DNA from: a bacterium
Lineage (GTDB): Bacteria; RUG730; JAAEPJ01
Assembly: GCA_024222485.1 (NCBI GenBank)
Contig: JAAEPJ010000495.1
Coordinates: 1 to 22,302, forward strand
DNA: 22,302 nt
Direction of reading: 5' to 3'
Shown here: piece by piece, positions 1 to 6,962 of the stretch
Layout: each line of letters starts with the position of its first letter
How positions within the stretch are numbered: the stretch's first letter is position 1
Program-made: the position numbers and the translations under genes
Notes under the pieces: model-generated
What the model was told of the DNA's origin: nothing
The model's database searches: none
The model's input: the letters and a program-made list of their open reading frames with translations, nothing else

Positions 1-588
1 CGCAAGCTCAAGCATAAAATCATAATAATTAATATTCTGGTAAAGTTGCTTAAAATTAGCTTGGTAGAGCGTATCATTTTCCACACCATAAACTAAGGCT
101 TCTTTATGCTCATCCACATATTTTTCCCAGCCACTAATGATGCCCGCCCTTAAAAGCCGATCCATCACTTTATTTTTAAGTTCCCCATTGGGAATAGCGT
201 TAAAACGCTGTGTATCTAGCCAACCGCTATTGCCTTCTACACCAATCACTAGACCTTGAGGATGTTGAGAGGTGATTGCACGCAGAGATTTGACTATGTT
301 GGACTGGACTGTATAGTCACAATGTAAATCATTGATTAAATATATATTTTTAGAGCATTTTCCTTCAAAAATTTCAACAATATTCCCTGCAAGGTCAGGC
401 AAGATAAGGTTAGTATTTTTTAAAACTGCTAGACTTTCATTAGCATAGGCAAAATTATGCATGCTTACTGTTAAAAAAGTGATAAATACTAATAAGCTAA
501 TTTTTTTACTAAAAAAATTACCTAAAAGCTTCGTCTCTATTTTAGAAAATATTGGTTTTAAATGATTAGATTGGTTTTTTGTGTTTAT
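1..588 (-). CDS. Exported protein of unknown function, C-terminus cut by window edge
   Basis: Read on the reverse strand, the frame is open from the window edge to a stop at 675-673. The only standard start codon is ATG at 462-460. The codons before it, however, encode two lysines, a hydrophobic stretch and an Ala-Tyr-Ala signal peptidase site (KKISLLVFITFLTVSM followed by HNFAYA), so the real start is probably upstream. A GGGGGA at 601-596 lies 7 nt before an ATA codon at 588-586, which I take as the tentative start; this is inference. The mature part shows motifs YLINDLHCDYTVQSNI and IGVEGNSGWLDTQRF, a pattern that reminds me of the TraB/ChaN/EreA-type superfamily, but this is a weak resemblance and no function should be assumed. 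It is the only gene on this strand and is divergent from the yceD block. Confidence 0.7.
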   Translation of the reverse strand, partial: MNTKNQSNHLKPIFSKIETKLLGNFFSKKISLLVFITFLTVSMHNFAYANESLAVLKNTNLILPDLAGNIVEIFEGKCSKNIYLINDLHCDYTVQSNIVKSLRAITSQHPQGLVIGVEGNSGWLDTQRFNAIPNGELKNKVMDRLLRAGIISGWEKYVDEHKEALVYGVENDTLYQANFKQLYQNINYYDFMLELA

Positions 589-968
589 GATTTTATCCCC
601 CGAAAATTTACAATAACTTACTATAATTAGATAGAAAGTTAAATAAATAGTATTTTTAGAATATTTACAACTTTAATGATTGGTATTTGACTATGCTAAA
701 ACCTTCAATTAAAGTCTATGTTAGTACTTTGAAATATAAATATGTTATAATTCAATCAATATTTTTTAAAGTATTTATTTTTACCTGATGCTTGGACAGC
801 AATAAAGTTACTTGAAATAAATTACTCTTACTTTTTAATTATCGCAGAAAATAAATCATAGATTACATAACCTTAAAAAAGGTCATATTGATCTTTTTAT
901 TGACAAAATACTCTAAAGAAATTAAAATTATCATTTGAAATTTTTAATTTCGTTAGGGACTTATGATA
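589..968. other. Divergent intergenic region
   Basis: This is about 380 bases with no convincing gene, very AT-rich. On the + strand it carries a TTGACA/TAAAAT promoter close to yceD (900-928) and an extended -10-like element (TG-T-TATAAT at 743-751) without a good -35. A short hairpin (ACCTT, AAAA loop, AAGGT, 870-883) has no T-tract. On the - strand a run of C at 597-601 gives a G-rich ribosome-binding-like site for the left gene. Confidence 0.6.
900..928 (+). promoter_or_regulatory. Sigma70-type promoter for the yceD-rpmF-fab block
   Basis: A perfect -35 box TTGACA (900-905), a 17-bp spacer and a near-perfect -10 box TAAAAT (923-928). Transcription would start near 934-936, about 30 nt before the yceD start. 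This is the best promoter match in the window and fits the head of a long colinear operon. Confidence 0.75.
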
Positions 969-1439
969 ATGGTTAAGATTAACTTAGAAGATTTGAAAAA
1001 TAACGGTAGTATTTTTATAGAAAAAGAACTTGAAAATTTATCAAGCATTGATGAGGAATTCCTTAAATACTTAAAAGTGTCTTTTCAAGTTGATTTTATT
1101 CCTGATGACTTGTTAATATCTAAAGGTACACTCTTTGTGGAATTGAATAAAATATGTGATATATGTTTAAATACTTATATCCATAAAATTAATATTCCAT
1201 TTTATAGAGAATATTTTTTATCAGACTTAGGGGAGATCGCTACTTTAAATTTAACAGAAGATATCAGGGAAGAATTTTGGCTAGGTTTACCTATCATATA
1301 CAGGTGTAAATATTTATGTAAAGGATTGTGTTCTATTTGCGGGGTTAATTTAAATAATCAAAAATGTGATTGTGAAAAAGATAATATTGAGAATAATCCT
1401 GAAAATCCTTTTAATATACTGAGAAATTTTAAAAAATAA
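969..1439 (+). CDS. yceD: DUF177/YceD family protein (23S rRNA/L32-linked)
   Basis: About 156 residues. The C-terminal half has the DUF177 arrangement of paired cysteines (CDIC near residue 60, then CKYLCKGLCSICG and CDC), likely a metal site. DUF177/YceD proteins are found almost always directly before rpmF and are linked to 23S rRNA accumulation or large-subunit assembly (family knowledge). Start: ATG 963 and ATG 969 are both in frame; AGGGA at 955-959 lies 3 nt from the first and 9 nt from the second, so I prefer 969 (MVKINLEDL, matching the usual family N-terminus). It is first in the block behind the 900-928 promoter, with 63 nt to rpmF. Confidence 0.87.
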   Translation: MVKINLEDLKNNGSIFIEKELENLSSIDEEFLKYLKVSFQVDFIPDDLLISKGTLFVELNKICDICLNTYIHKINIPFYREYFLSDLGEIATLNLTEDIREEFWLGLPIIYRCKYLCKGLCSICGVNLNNQKCDCEKDNIENNPENPFNILRNFKK

Positions 1440-1458
1440 TTAAGAAATAATGATGGAT

Positions 1459-1478
1459 AGAAGCAAAGCTTCTTTTTT
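1459..1478 (+). terminator. Weak attenuator-like hairpin between yceD and rpmF
   Basis: A 6-bp stem AGAAGC/GCTTCT with AAA loop is followed at once by a run of six T (1473-1478). It is short, so probably a partial terminator or attenuator ahead of rpmF rather than a full stop. Confidence 0.4.
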
Positions 1479-1502
1479 ATCAGATAAAGAGGTAAATATA
1501 AA

Positions 1503-1751
1503 ATGGCTAACCCCAAAAGACGACAATCAAGATCGAGGCGCGATAAAAGAAGAGCAAACTGGAAGTTAACAGAACCAAACTATACAAAGTGTCCTAAATG
1601 TTCGGCACTTATTCAGCCACATAAGGTCTGTTCTAGTTGTGGTTTTTATAATGGTGAAATTGCTGTTATAATGAAAGATAAATCAAAAAAAACATCTGCG
1701 GTCACTAAAGCTAGTGTAGCGACAACAACAGCTAAAGATTCCACTGAATAA
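1503..1751 (+). CDS. rpmF: 50S ribosomal protein bL32
   Basis: 82 residues. The start MANPKRRQSRSRRDKRRANW is the classic bL32 N-terminus, followed by a Cys4 zinc ribbon (CPKC and CSSC) intact in both halves, so this is the zinc-binding (C+) form. Typical bL32 is about 57-60 residues; here a 20-25 residue tail rich in Lys, Thr, Ser and Ala follows the ribbon. An AGAGG at 1488-1492 serves the ATG. It is a component of the large ribosomal subunit. Its place between yceD and plsX is the standard bacterial arrangement that ties ribosome and lipid synthesis. Confidence 0.96.
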   Translation: MANPKRRQSRSRRDKRRANWKLTEPNYTKCPKCSALIQPHKVCSSCGFYNGEIAVIMKDKSKKTSAVTKASVATTTAKDSTE

Positions 1752-1797
1752 TAATCAGTCCTGTGCAATCTTAAATTTTTTTAGGAATTTTATAATG

Positions 1798-1833
1798 TTT
1801 AACAAATCCTAGATATTTGTTAAATATTTTTTT
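1798..1833 (+). terminator. Intrinsic terminator after rpmF (first of two)
   Basis: A perfect 10-bp inverted repeat, TTTAACAAAT (1798-1807) and ATTTGTTAAA (1815-1824), with a 7-nt loop, followed by TA and seven T (1827-1833). The stem is A/T-rich, so of modest strength. Confidence 0.55.
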
Positions 1834-1850
1834 CTAAAAATATTACTTAG

Positions 1851-1870
1851 TGCCTTCGGTGGCATTTTTT
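1851..1870 (+). terminator. Intrinsic terminator/attenuator directly before plsX
   Basis: A short GC-rich stem TGCC/GGCA closes a TTCGGT loop (UUCG-like, unusually stable) and is followed by six T (1865-1870). It ends only 16 nt before the plsX start, so it acts in the leader of the fab genes: either full termination of the yceD-rpmF unit with plsX made by read-through, or a regulated attenuator. Confidence 0.6.
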
Positions 1871-1886
1871 ATGAAATAAAAATATT

Positions 1887-2882
1887 ATGATAAAAATAGC
1901 AGTTGATGTTATGAGTGGAGATAACTCTCCACATATATTAATCAATGGTGCCGTTCGTGCATCACGAGAAAAAGATATTCATGTGATTATTGTAGGTAAT
2001 CGTTCATTAATTAAAGATGAACTTTTAAAGCACCAAGAATTTGATCATTCCAAAGTTTCAATTTGTCATGCAGATGATGTGATCGAAATGCATGAATCAC
2101 CTGCCAAAACTTGTAAGTCTAAACCTAACTCTTCTGTTATGGTTTCTGCAAGATTAGTGGCTAATGGAGAAGCTAACGCATATGTTAGTCCTGGGAATTC
2201 TGGTGCAACAATGACCGCCTCTCTTTTAAACCTTAAACGCATAAAAGGTATTAAGCGTCCTGCTATTGCAACTCCTATGCCACGCTTAAATGGCTCTACC
2301 TTACTCTTAGATGCTGGTGCTAACATGGATTCTAAGCCAGAACATTTACTACAACAGGCAATTATTGGATCTATTTATGTTTCTAAGATGTCAAAAATTA
2401 AAAAACCAAAAGTCGCTCTTTTAAGTATCGGAGAAGAAAGTGTTAAGGGAAATGATTTAGTTTTTGATACATACAAATTGTTGAAGAAAGAAAAAACAAT
2501 AAATTTTATAGGTAATGTCGAGGGAAAAGACCTTAATACAGACAAATGTGATGTTGTGATTTGTGACGGATTTGTGGGGAATGTAGTGTTAAAGGTTTCT
2601 GAAGGTGTCGCCTCTGTAGTAATTAAGTTTTTTAAACAAGAGATAAAGAAGAGTATTGTTAGGCGTTTAGTCGCATTCTTTTTGTTGCCTGTTTTTGCAG
2701 CATTAAAATCAAAGGTGGATGCAAAAGAACATGGTGGAGCCCTTTTGCTGGGAACAAATGGCATTACAATTATTTCACATGGAAATGCTGATGATACAGC
2801 TATTTGCAATGCTATTAAATTTGCCGCTGTTTGTGTTGGAAATGACCTTAACCTTGAACTTAAAGGTTATTTTAAAAGATAA
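1887..2882 (+). CDS. plsX: Phosphate acyltransferase PlsX
   Basis: 331 residues, normal length. PlsX converts acyl-ACP and phosphate to acyl-phosphate, the acyl donor for PlsY in membrane phospholipid synthesis; it is a peripheral membrane enzyme. Visible family signatures: IAVDVMSGDNSP at the N-terminus (usual form AVDAMGGDxAP, so a slightly divergent version), ANAYVSPGNSGATM, LLLDAGANMDSKPEHL, SIGEESVKGNDL, CDGFVGNVVLK and EHGGALLLGTNG. No clear Shine-Dalgarno precedes the ATG. Two terminator-like hairpins lie just upstream, so expression is probably controlled by read-through. 52 nt separate it from fabD. Confidence 0.96.
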   Translation: MIKIAVDVMSGDNSPHILINGAVRASREKDIHVIIVGNRSLIKDELLKHQEFDHSKVSICHADDVIEMHESPAKTCKSKPNSSVMVSARLVANGEANAYVSPGNSGATMTASLLNLKRIKGIKRPAIATPMPRLNGSTLLLDAGANMDSKPEHLLQQAIIGSIYVSKMSKIKKPKVALLSIGEESVKGNDLVFDTYKLLKKEKTINFIGNVEGKDLNTDKCDVVICDGFVGNVVLKVSEGVASVVIKFFKQEIKKSIVRRLVAFFLLPVFAALKSKVDAKEHGGALLLGTNGITIISHGNADDTAICNAIKFAAVCVGNDLNLELKGYFKR

Positions 2883-2934
2883 GTCGGTAGTGTTGAAGAA
2901 TTATTCTGTTGTTTTTTAATATAAGGGGTATGAA

Positions 2935-3816
2935 ATGGGGAAATTAGCTTTTGTTTTTCCTGGTCAAGGTTCTCAATATATCGGAATGGGGCAAGATTTT
3001 TATAATAATTTTGCTGTGGCTAAAGAAATTTTTGAAATAACCAATAAAACCTTAGGATTTAATCTTGCAGATATCATATTTAATGGTACGGAGGAAGAGT
3101 TAAAACAAACAGAAATAACACAACCCGCTATTTATACAATCAGCTATATTATTTTTGAAATTTTAAAACAGCGAGGAATTAAGCCTGATTTTTTAGCTGG
3201 GCATAGTTTAGGTGAGTATGTTGCACTGACTGCTAGTGGCATGTTAACTTTTGAAAACGGTATTAAGATTGTTAAAAAACGTGCGGAGTTTATTAAGTCT
3301 GCTTGTGAAGCTAATATTGGAGGGATGATTGCAATTATTGGCATGAAGCCTGATAAAATTCAAGACAAAATAAAAGATTTTGATAATGTTGAAATTGCTA
3401 ACTATAATTCACCGCTCCAAACCGTTTTAAGCTATCAAGGAGAAAATCCTGCTGCAATTATGGAAGTAATTGCAGCAAAACGAATGATTCCTTTAAATGT
3501 TTCTGGTCCTTTTCATTCATCTTATATGGACTCAGCTAGTATCGAAATTGAAAAAGAAATTGAAAAGTACAGAATTAAAAAAGCCAAAATTCCTGTTATT
3601 TTTAATTATACGGGTAAAGTTAATGGTGACATCAAATCAAATATTACGAATCAGGTTAAAGCCTCTGTCAAGTGGGTTGAAATAATAGAATTAATGGTAA
3701 AAAATGGCGTTAATAAAATTATTGAGGTAGGTCCTGGAAAAGTTTTAACAGGCTTAAATAAAAAAATTGATAAAAGCTTAAATGTTCTAAATATTGGAAA
3801 AGTGGAGGAACTTTAA
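2935..3816 (+). CDS. fabD: Malonyl-CoA:ACP transacylase
   Basis: 293 residues. FabD moves malonyl from CoA to ACP to supply the extender unit for type II fatty acid synthesis. It shows the oxyanion GQGSQ motif (Gln11), nucleophile Ser91 in GHSLGEY, substrate-carboxylate Arg116 and catalytic His194 in GPFHSSYM. AAGGGG just upstream sets the start. It is followed by fabG after 2 nt, so the two are co-translated. The FabD-FabG-ACP-FabF order is the standard FASII cluster. Confidence 0.97.
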   Translation: MGKLAFVFPGQGSQYIGMGQDFYNNFAVAKEIFEITNKTLGFNLADIIFNGTEEELKQTEITQPAIYTISYIIFEILKQRGIKPDFLAGHSLGEYVALTASGMLTFENGIKIVKKRAEFIKSACEANIGGMIAIIGMKPDKIQDKIKDFDNVEIANYNSPLQTVLSYQGENPAAIMEVIAAKRMIPLNVSGPFHSSYMDSASIEIEKEIEKYRIKKAKIPVIFNYTGKVNGDIKSNITNQVKASVKWVEIIELMVKNGVNKIIEVGPGKVLTGLNKKIDKSLNVLNIGKVEEL

Positions 3817-3818
3817 AT

Positions 3819-4565
3819 ATGACTAGAAAACTAAAAGACAAGGTTGCCTTAATTACAGGATCTGGCCAGGGGATTGGTAGAGAAATTGCTTTAAAGTTAG
3901 CATCAGAAGGTTCTAATATTTGCGTAACTGATGTTAACCTTACAGCTTGTGAGGAGACAGCAAAATTAGTCCGCGAGCATGGTGTAAGAGCTGAGACTTA
4001 TCAATTAGATGTTTCAAAAATGTCTAATGTTACGGATACAGTTTCTAAAATTCTTGACAATTTTGCTAAAATAGATATCTTAGTAAACAATGCAGGCATT
4101 ACTCGTGATGGACTGTTAATGCGTATGTCTGAAGATGACTGGGATTTGGTTTTGGATATTAATTTAAAGGGGACATTTAACTGTACAAAAGTTGTTTCAA
4201 AAGCTATGATGAAAGAAAAATATGGGAAAATTGTTAATATTGCTTCGATTGTTGGTGTTAGAGGTAATGCTGGCCAAGCAAACTACTCTGCTTCTAAAGG
4301 TGGAGTAATTGCTTTTACTAAGACTTGTTCTAAAGAACTTGGGGCAAGAAATATTAATGTTAATGCTGTTGCACCAGGTTTTATTTCAACAAAAATGACA
4401 GATGCTTTATCTGATAATGTTAAGAAAAATATGATTGGTAGTATTTCTTTGAAAAAATTTGGATCTCCAACTGATGTGGCTAATGTAACATTATTTTTAG
4501 TTAGTCAAGATTCGGATTATATTACAGGTCAAACCATTAATGTTGATGGTGGAATTATTATGTAA
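3819..4565 (+). CDS. fabG: 3-oxoacyl-[ACP] reductase
   Basis: 248 residues, a classical short-chain dehydrogenase. FabG reduces 3-oxoacyl-ACP with NADPH in each elongation round. It has the Rossmann motif TGSGQGIG (13-20), NNAG (90-93) and the tetrad Asn115, Ser143, Tyr156, Lys160 (YSASK). The C-terminal YITGQTINVDGG is the usual FabG ending. A strong GGAGGA (3804-3809) lies inside the end of fabD, 9 nt before the ATG. Confidence 0.97.
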   Translation: MTRKLKDKVALITGSGQGIGREIALKLASEGSNICVTDVNLTACEETAKLVREHGVRAETYQLDVSKMSNVTDTVSKILDNFAKIDILVNNAGITRDGLLMRMSEDDWDLVLDINLKGTFNCTKVVSKAMMKEKYGKIVNIASIVGVRGNAGQANYSASKGGVIAFTKTCSKELGARNINVNAVAPGFISTKMTDALSDNVKKNMIGSISLKKFGSPTDVANVTLFLVSQDSDYITGQTINVDGGIIM

Positions 4566-4574
4566 GTCTCTTAT

Positions 4575-4604
4575 TAGGTAATCTGTCTGATTGAAGATTA
4601 TCTA
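4575..4604 (+). promoter_or_regulatory. Stem-loop in the fabG-acpP gap
   Basis: A 10-bp stem (4575-4584 with 4595-4604, one G-U pair) and 10-nt loop, followed by GGTTTTATTTT. The T-run is interrupted, so it is more likely a weak terminator or an mRNA processing/stability hairpin that sets acpP levels apart from fabG. Confidence 0.4.
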
Positions 4605-4658
4605 GGTTTTATTTTAAATAAATTATTAAAAAAATTAGAAAGGTAAGGGGGAATAACC

Positions 4659-4898
4659 ATGACTCAAACTATCGAAGAAAGAGTAAAAGGAATTATTGTA
4701 GAACAACTAGGTGTGGAGCTAACTGAAGTAGAAACTGATGCTTCTTTTATAAATGATTTAGGGGCAGATTCTTTAGATACAGTAGAGCTTGTAATGGCTT
4801 TTGAAGAAGATTTTGAGTTAGAGATTCCTGATGACGAAGCAGAAAAACTAGATACTGTTGGGAAAGCGATTGAATATATTAAAAGTGTAACTTCTTAG
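4659..4898 (+). CDS. acpP: Acyl carrier protein
   Basis: 79 residues, strongly acidic. It carries the growing acyl chain on a 4'-phosphopantetheine attached to Ser38 in the [13 protein letters not shown] motif. Helix 2 acidic residues that bind partner enzymes ([19 protein letters not shown]) are conserved. A strong ribosome-binding site (AGGTAAGGGGG) precedes the ATG, in keeping with a very abundant protein. It is flanked on both sides by hairpins (4575-4604 and 4924-4963), which could define a short, stable acpP message. Confidence 0.97.
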   Translation: MTQTIEERVKGIIVEQLGVELTEVETDASFINDLGADSLDTVELVMAFEEDFELEIPDDEAEKLDTVGKAIEYIKSVTS

Positions 4899-4923
4899 TA
4901 TATTTTAAGCGATACTTTTTAAG

Positions 4924-4971
4924 AATAAGCAGTACAATTTTATATAAAATTGTACTGCTTATTAATTTTTT
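4924..4971 (+). terminator. Long perfect palindrome with T-tract after acpP
   Basis: Bases 4924-4963 form a 40-nt perfect palindrome: two 18-nt arms (beginning AATAAGCAGTAC and ending GTACTGCTTATT) around ATAT. It is followed by AA and six T (4966-4971). This is the strongest intrinsic-terminator-like structure in the window. It ends 13 nt before the fabF ATG, overlapping the fabF ribosome-binding region (AAGGA just after the T-run), so it may end the acpP transcript and limit fabF. Confidence 0.75.
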
Positions 4972-4984
4972 AAGGATTTAATTC

Positions 4985-6235
4985 ATGGTTATTGATAAAA
5001 AAAAAGTAGTAGTAACCGGGATGGGAATAATTTCTCCCATTGGAATAGGATTAGACAATTATTGGCAGGCTTTGACTTCTGGGAAGTCAGGGACATGCAT
5101 GATTGATAGATTTGATACGACTGATTTTACGACTAAAATTGCAGCCCAAGTAAACAATTTTAACCCACTTGATTACTTAGACAAGAAACGCGTTCGTAAA
5201 ACTGACCGTTTTGTGCAGTTCGCTATTGCTGCGGCTCAAATGGCAAAAGAAGATGCAGAAATTAATTTTGATAAAATAGATAAAGATCGCGTTGGTGTAG
5301 TGATGGGCTCAGGAATTGGTGGGTTGAATGTAATTGAGCAACAGAAAGAAATTTTAATGAATAGAGGACCCAAAAAGATTTCACCTTATTTTATTCCAAT
5401 GTTAATTACCAATATTGCTCCTGGAGAAATTGCTATTAATTATGGTTTAAGAGGTGTTAACTATGCTGTTTCTTCCGCATGTGCGAGTGCCAATCATGGA
5501 ATAGGTGCAGCATTAAGATCTATTCAGTATGGGGAAGCTGATGTTATTATTACTGGAGGGACAGAAGCCGTATTAATGCCGTTGGGTGTTTCTGGATTTT
5601 GTGCTCTTAAAGCACTTTCAACGAGGAATGATGACCCTAAAGCAGCTTCCCGTCCTTTTGATAAAAACAGAGATGGTTTTGTTATGGGAGAAGGTGCGGG
5701 TATTTTAATTCTAGAAAGTGAAGAACATGCAAAAAAACGTGATGCAAAAATCTATGCAGAACTAGCTGGCTATTGGGCGACTGATGATGCTTATCATATT
5801 ACAGCACCAAATCCTGAAGGTATTGCTGCTGCTAAATGTTTGGAAAATGCTATTAAAGATGCAGGACTTAACCTAGAAGATATAGACTATATTAATGCAC
5901 ATGGAACATCAACTTATTTTAATGATAAGACTGAAACACATGTATTCAAACAGGTTTTTGCTGATTTAGCGCCAGAAATTCCAATTTCCTCAACTAAATC
6001 AATGACGGGACATCTTTTAGGTGCAGCAGGTGCCGCTGAATTAATTGCTTCAATTTTAACTATTAAAACAGGGACTGTTCACCCTACTATTAACTATCAA
6101 ACACCGGATACTGAATGTGATTTAGATTATGTCCCAAATATTAAGCGTGAAAATCAGGACATTAAGGCAGTCATTTCTAATTCACTTGGTTTTGGTGGAC
6201 ACAACGCTACATTAGTTGCTAAAAAATATGAATAA
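4985..6235 (+). CDS. fabF: 3-oxoacyl-[ACP] synthase II
   Basis: 416 residues. FabF condenses malonyl-ACP with acyl-ACP in the elongation step. The Cys-His-His triad is present: Cys166 (SSACASANHG), His306 (NAHGTST) and His343 (KSMTGHLLGAAGA). The C-terminal NSLGFGGHNATL glycine-rich loop is intact. AAGGATTTAATTC gives the ribosome-binding site. It lies downstream of the 40-nt palindrome and is followed by rnc after 3 nt. Confidence 0.97.
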   Translation: MVIDKKKVVVTGMGIISPIGIGLDNYWQALTSGKSGTCMIDRFDTTDFTTKIAAQVNNFNPLDYLDKKRVRKTDRFVQFAIAAAQMAKEDAEINFDKIDKDRVGVVMGSGIGGLNVIEQQKEILMNRGPKKISPYFIPMLITNIAPGEIAINYGLRGVNYAVSSACASANHGIGAALRSIQYGEADVIITGGTEAVLMPLGVSGFCALKALSTRNDDPKAASRPFDKNRDGFVMGEGAGILILESEEHAKKRDAKIYAELAGYWATDDAYHITAPNPEGIAAAKCLENAIKDAGLNLEDIDYINAHGTSTYFNDKTETHVFKQVFADLAPEIPISSTKSMTGHLLGAAGAAELIASILTIKTGTVHPTINYQTPDTECDLDYVPNIKRENQDIKAVISNSLGFGGHNATLVAKKYE

Positions 6236-6238
6236 AAA

Positions 6239-6937
6239 ATGGACAATAATTTAGAACAAAAAAAATTGAAATTTGAAAAGTTATTGGGGGTTGAATTTAA
6301 AGATAAAAATCTTTTAGATTTGGCCCTCACTCATAAATCTTATGCAACAGAGCATAGGCTAAATAAGTTATTTAATAATGAACGTCTAGAGTTTCTAGGT
6401 GATTCTGTTCTTTCAATAATTATTTCTACATACTTGTATTTTAAATATCCAAACTTAAAAGAAGGAACAATGTCTAAAATGCGTTCAGTTATTGTTTCTA
6501 AAAATACTTGTTATGAATGGGCAAAAAAACTTCATATTGGGGAATATTTATTGTTAGGGAAGGGAGAGGAAACTTCAGGAGGGCGAAACAAAGTTTCTAC
6601 TTTAGGTAATGCTTTTGAATCTTTGATTGGGGCAATGTATTTGGATCGTGGATATTCGACCGTTGAAAATTTTTTGACTAATAAATTACTCTCTTGTTTA
6701 GATATGTCAGAACTTGAAGTGGACTATAAATCAAAGTTACAAGAATTAATACAAAAAAAGCATAAGTCAACACCACATTACCATGTTAAAGATGAGGGTG
6801 GGCCTGCACATAAAAAACTATTTAAAGTGGAAGTACTGATGCATGAAGAAGTTTTAGGTTGCGGAGAAGGTCATAGTAAGAAAAAAGCTCAGCAATTAGC
6901 TGCAAAATATGCATTGGGAGTACTGGATAATTTTTAA
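6239..6937 (+). CDS. rnc: Ribonuclease III
   Basis: 232 residues. This double-strand-specific endoribonuclease is used in rRNA maturation and mRNA control. The catalytic domain holds the signature NERLEFLGDS (47-56); a C-terminal dsRNA-binding domain spans about 161-229. The residue equivalent to E. coli Asp114 is Asn124 (GNAFESLIGA) while the Glu117 equivalent (Glu127) is kept; I believe this substitution occurs in other bacteria, so activity is likely. No ribosome-binding site is visible and only 3 nt separate it from the fabF stop, so translation is probably coupled. Several long hairpins in this window would be natural substrates. Confidence 0.95.
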   Translation: MDNNLEQKKLKFEKLLGVEFKDKNLLDLALTHKSYATEHRLNKLFNNERLEFLGDSVLSIIISTYLYFKYPNLKEGTMSKMRSVIVSKNTCYEWAKKLHIGEYLLLGKGEETSGGRNKVSTLGNAFESLIGAMYLDRGYSTVENFLTNKLLSCLDMSELEVDYKSKLQELIQKKHKSTPHYHVKDEGGPAHKKLFKVEVLMHEEVLGCGEGHSKKKAQQLAAKYALGVLDNF

Positions 6938-6962
6938 TTAATATAAGGAGCCTAGAAAATAA

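Noticed and set aside
721-741. TTAGTAC resembling half of a FapR operator upstream of the fatty acid block
   Set aside because: Only one half-site is present and the second half of the inverted repeat is missing; 7 bases in AT-rich DNA are easily chance.
754-861. Short open frame (about 35 codons) with a readable segment PDAWTAIKLLEINYSYF
   Set aside because: No start codon, no ribosome-binding site and no recognisable family; it is probably chance or too small a remnant to support.
2066-2809. Reverse-strand open frames within plsX
   Set aside because: Antisense shadows of a well-supported gene, with no motifs, start signals or family resemblance.
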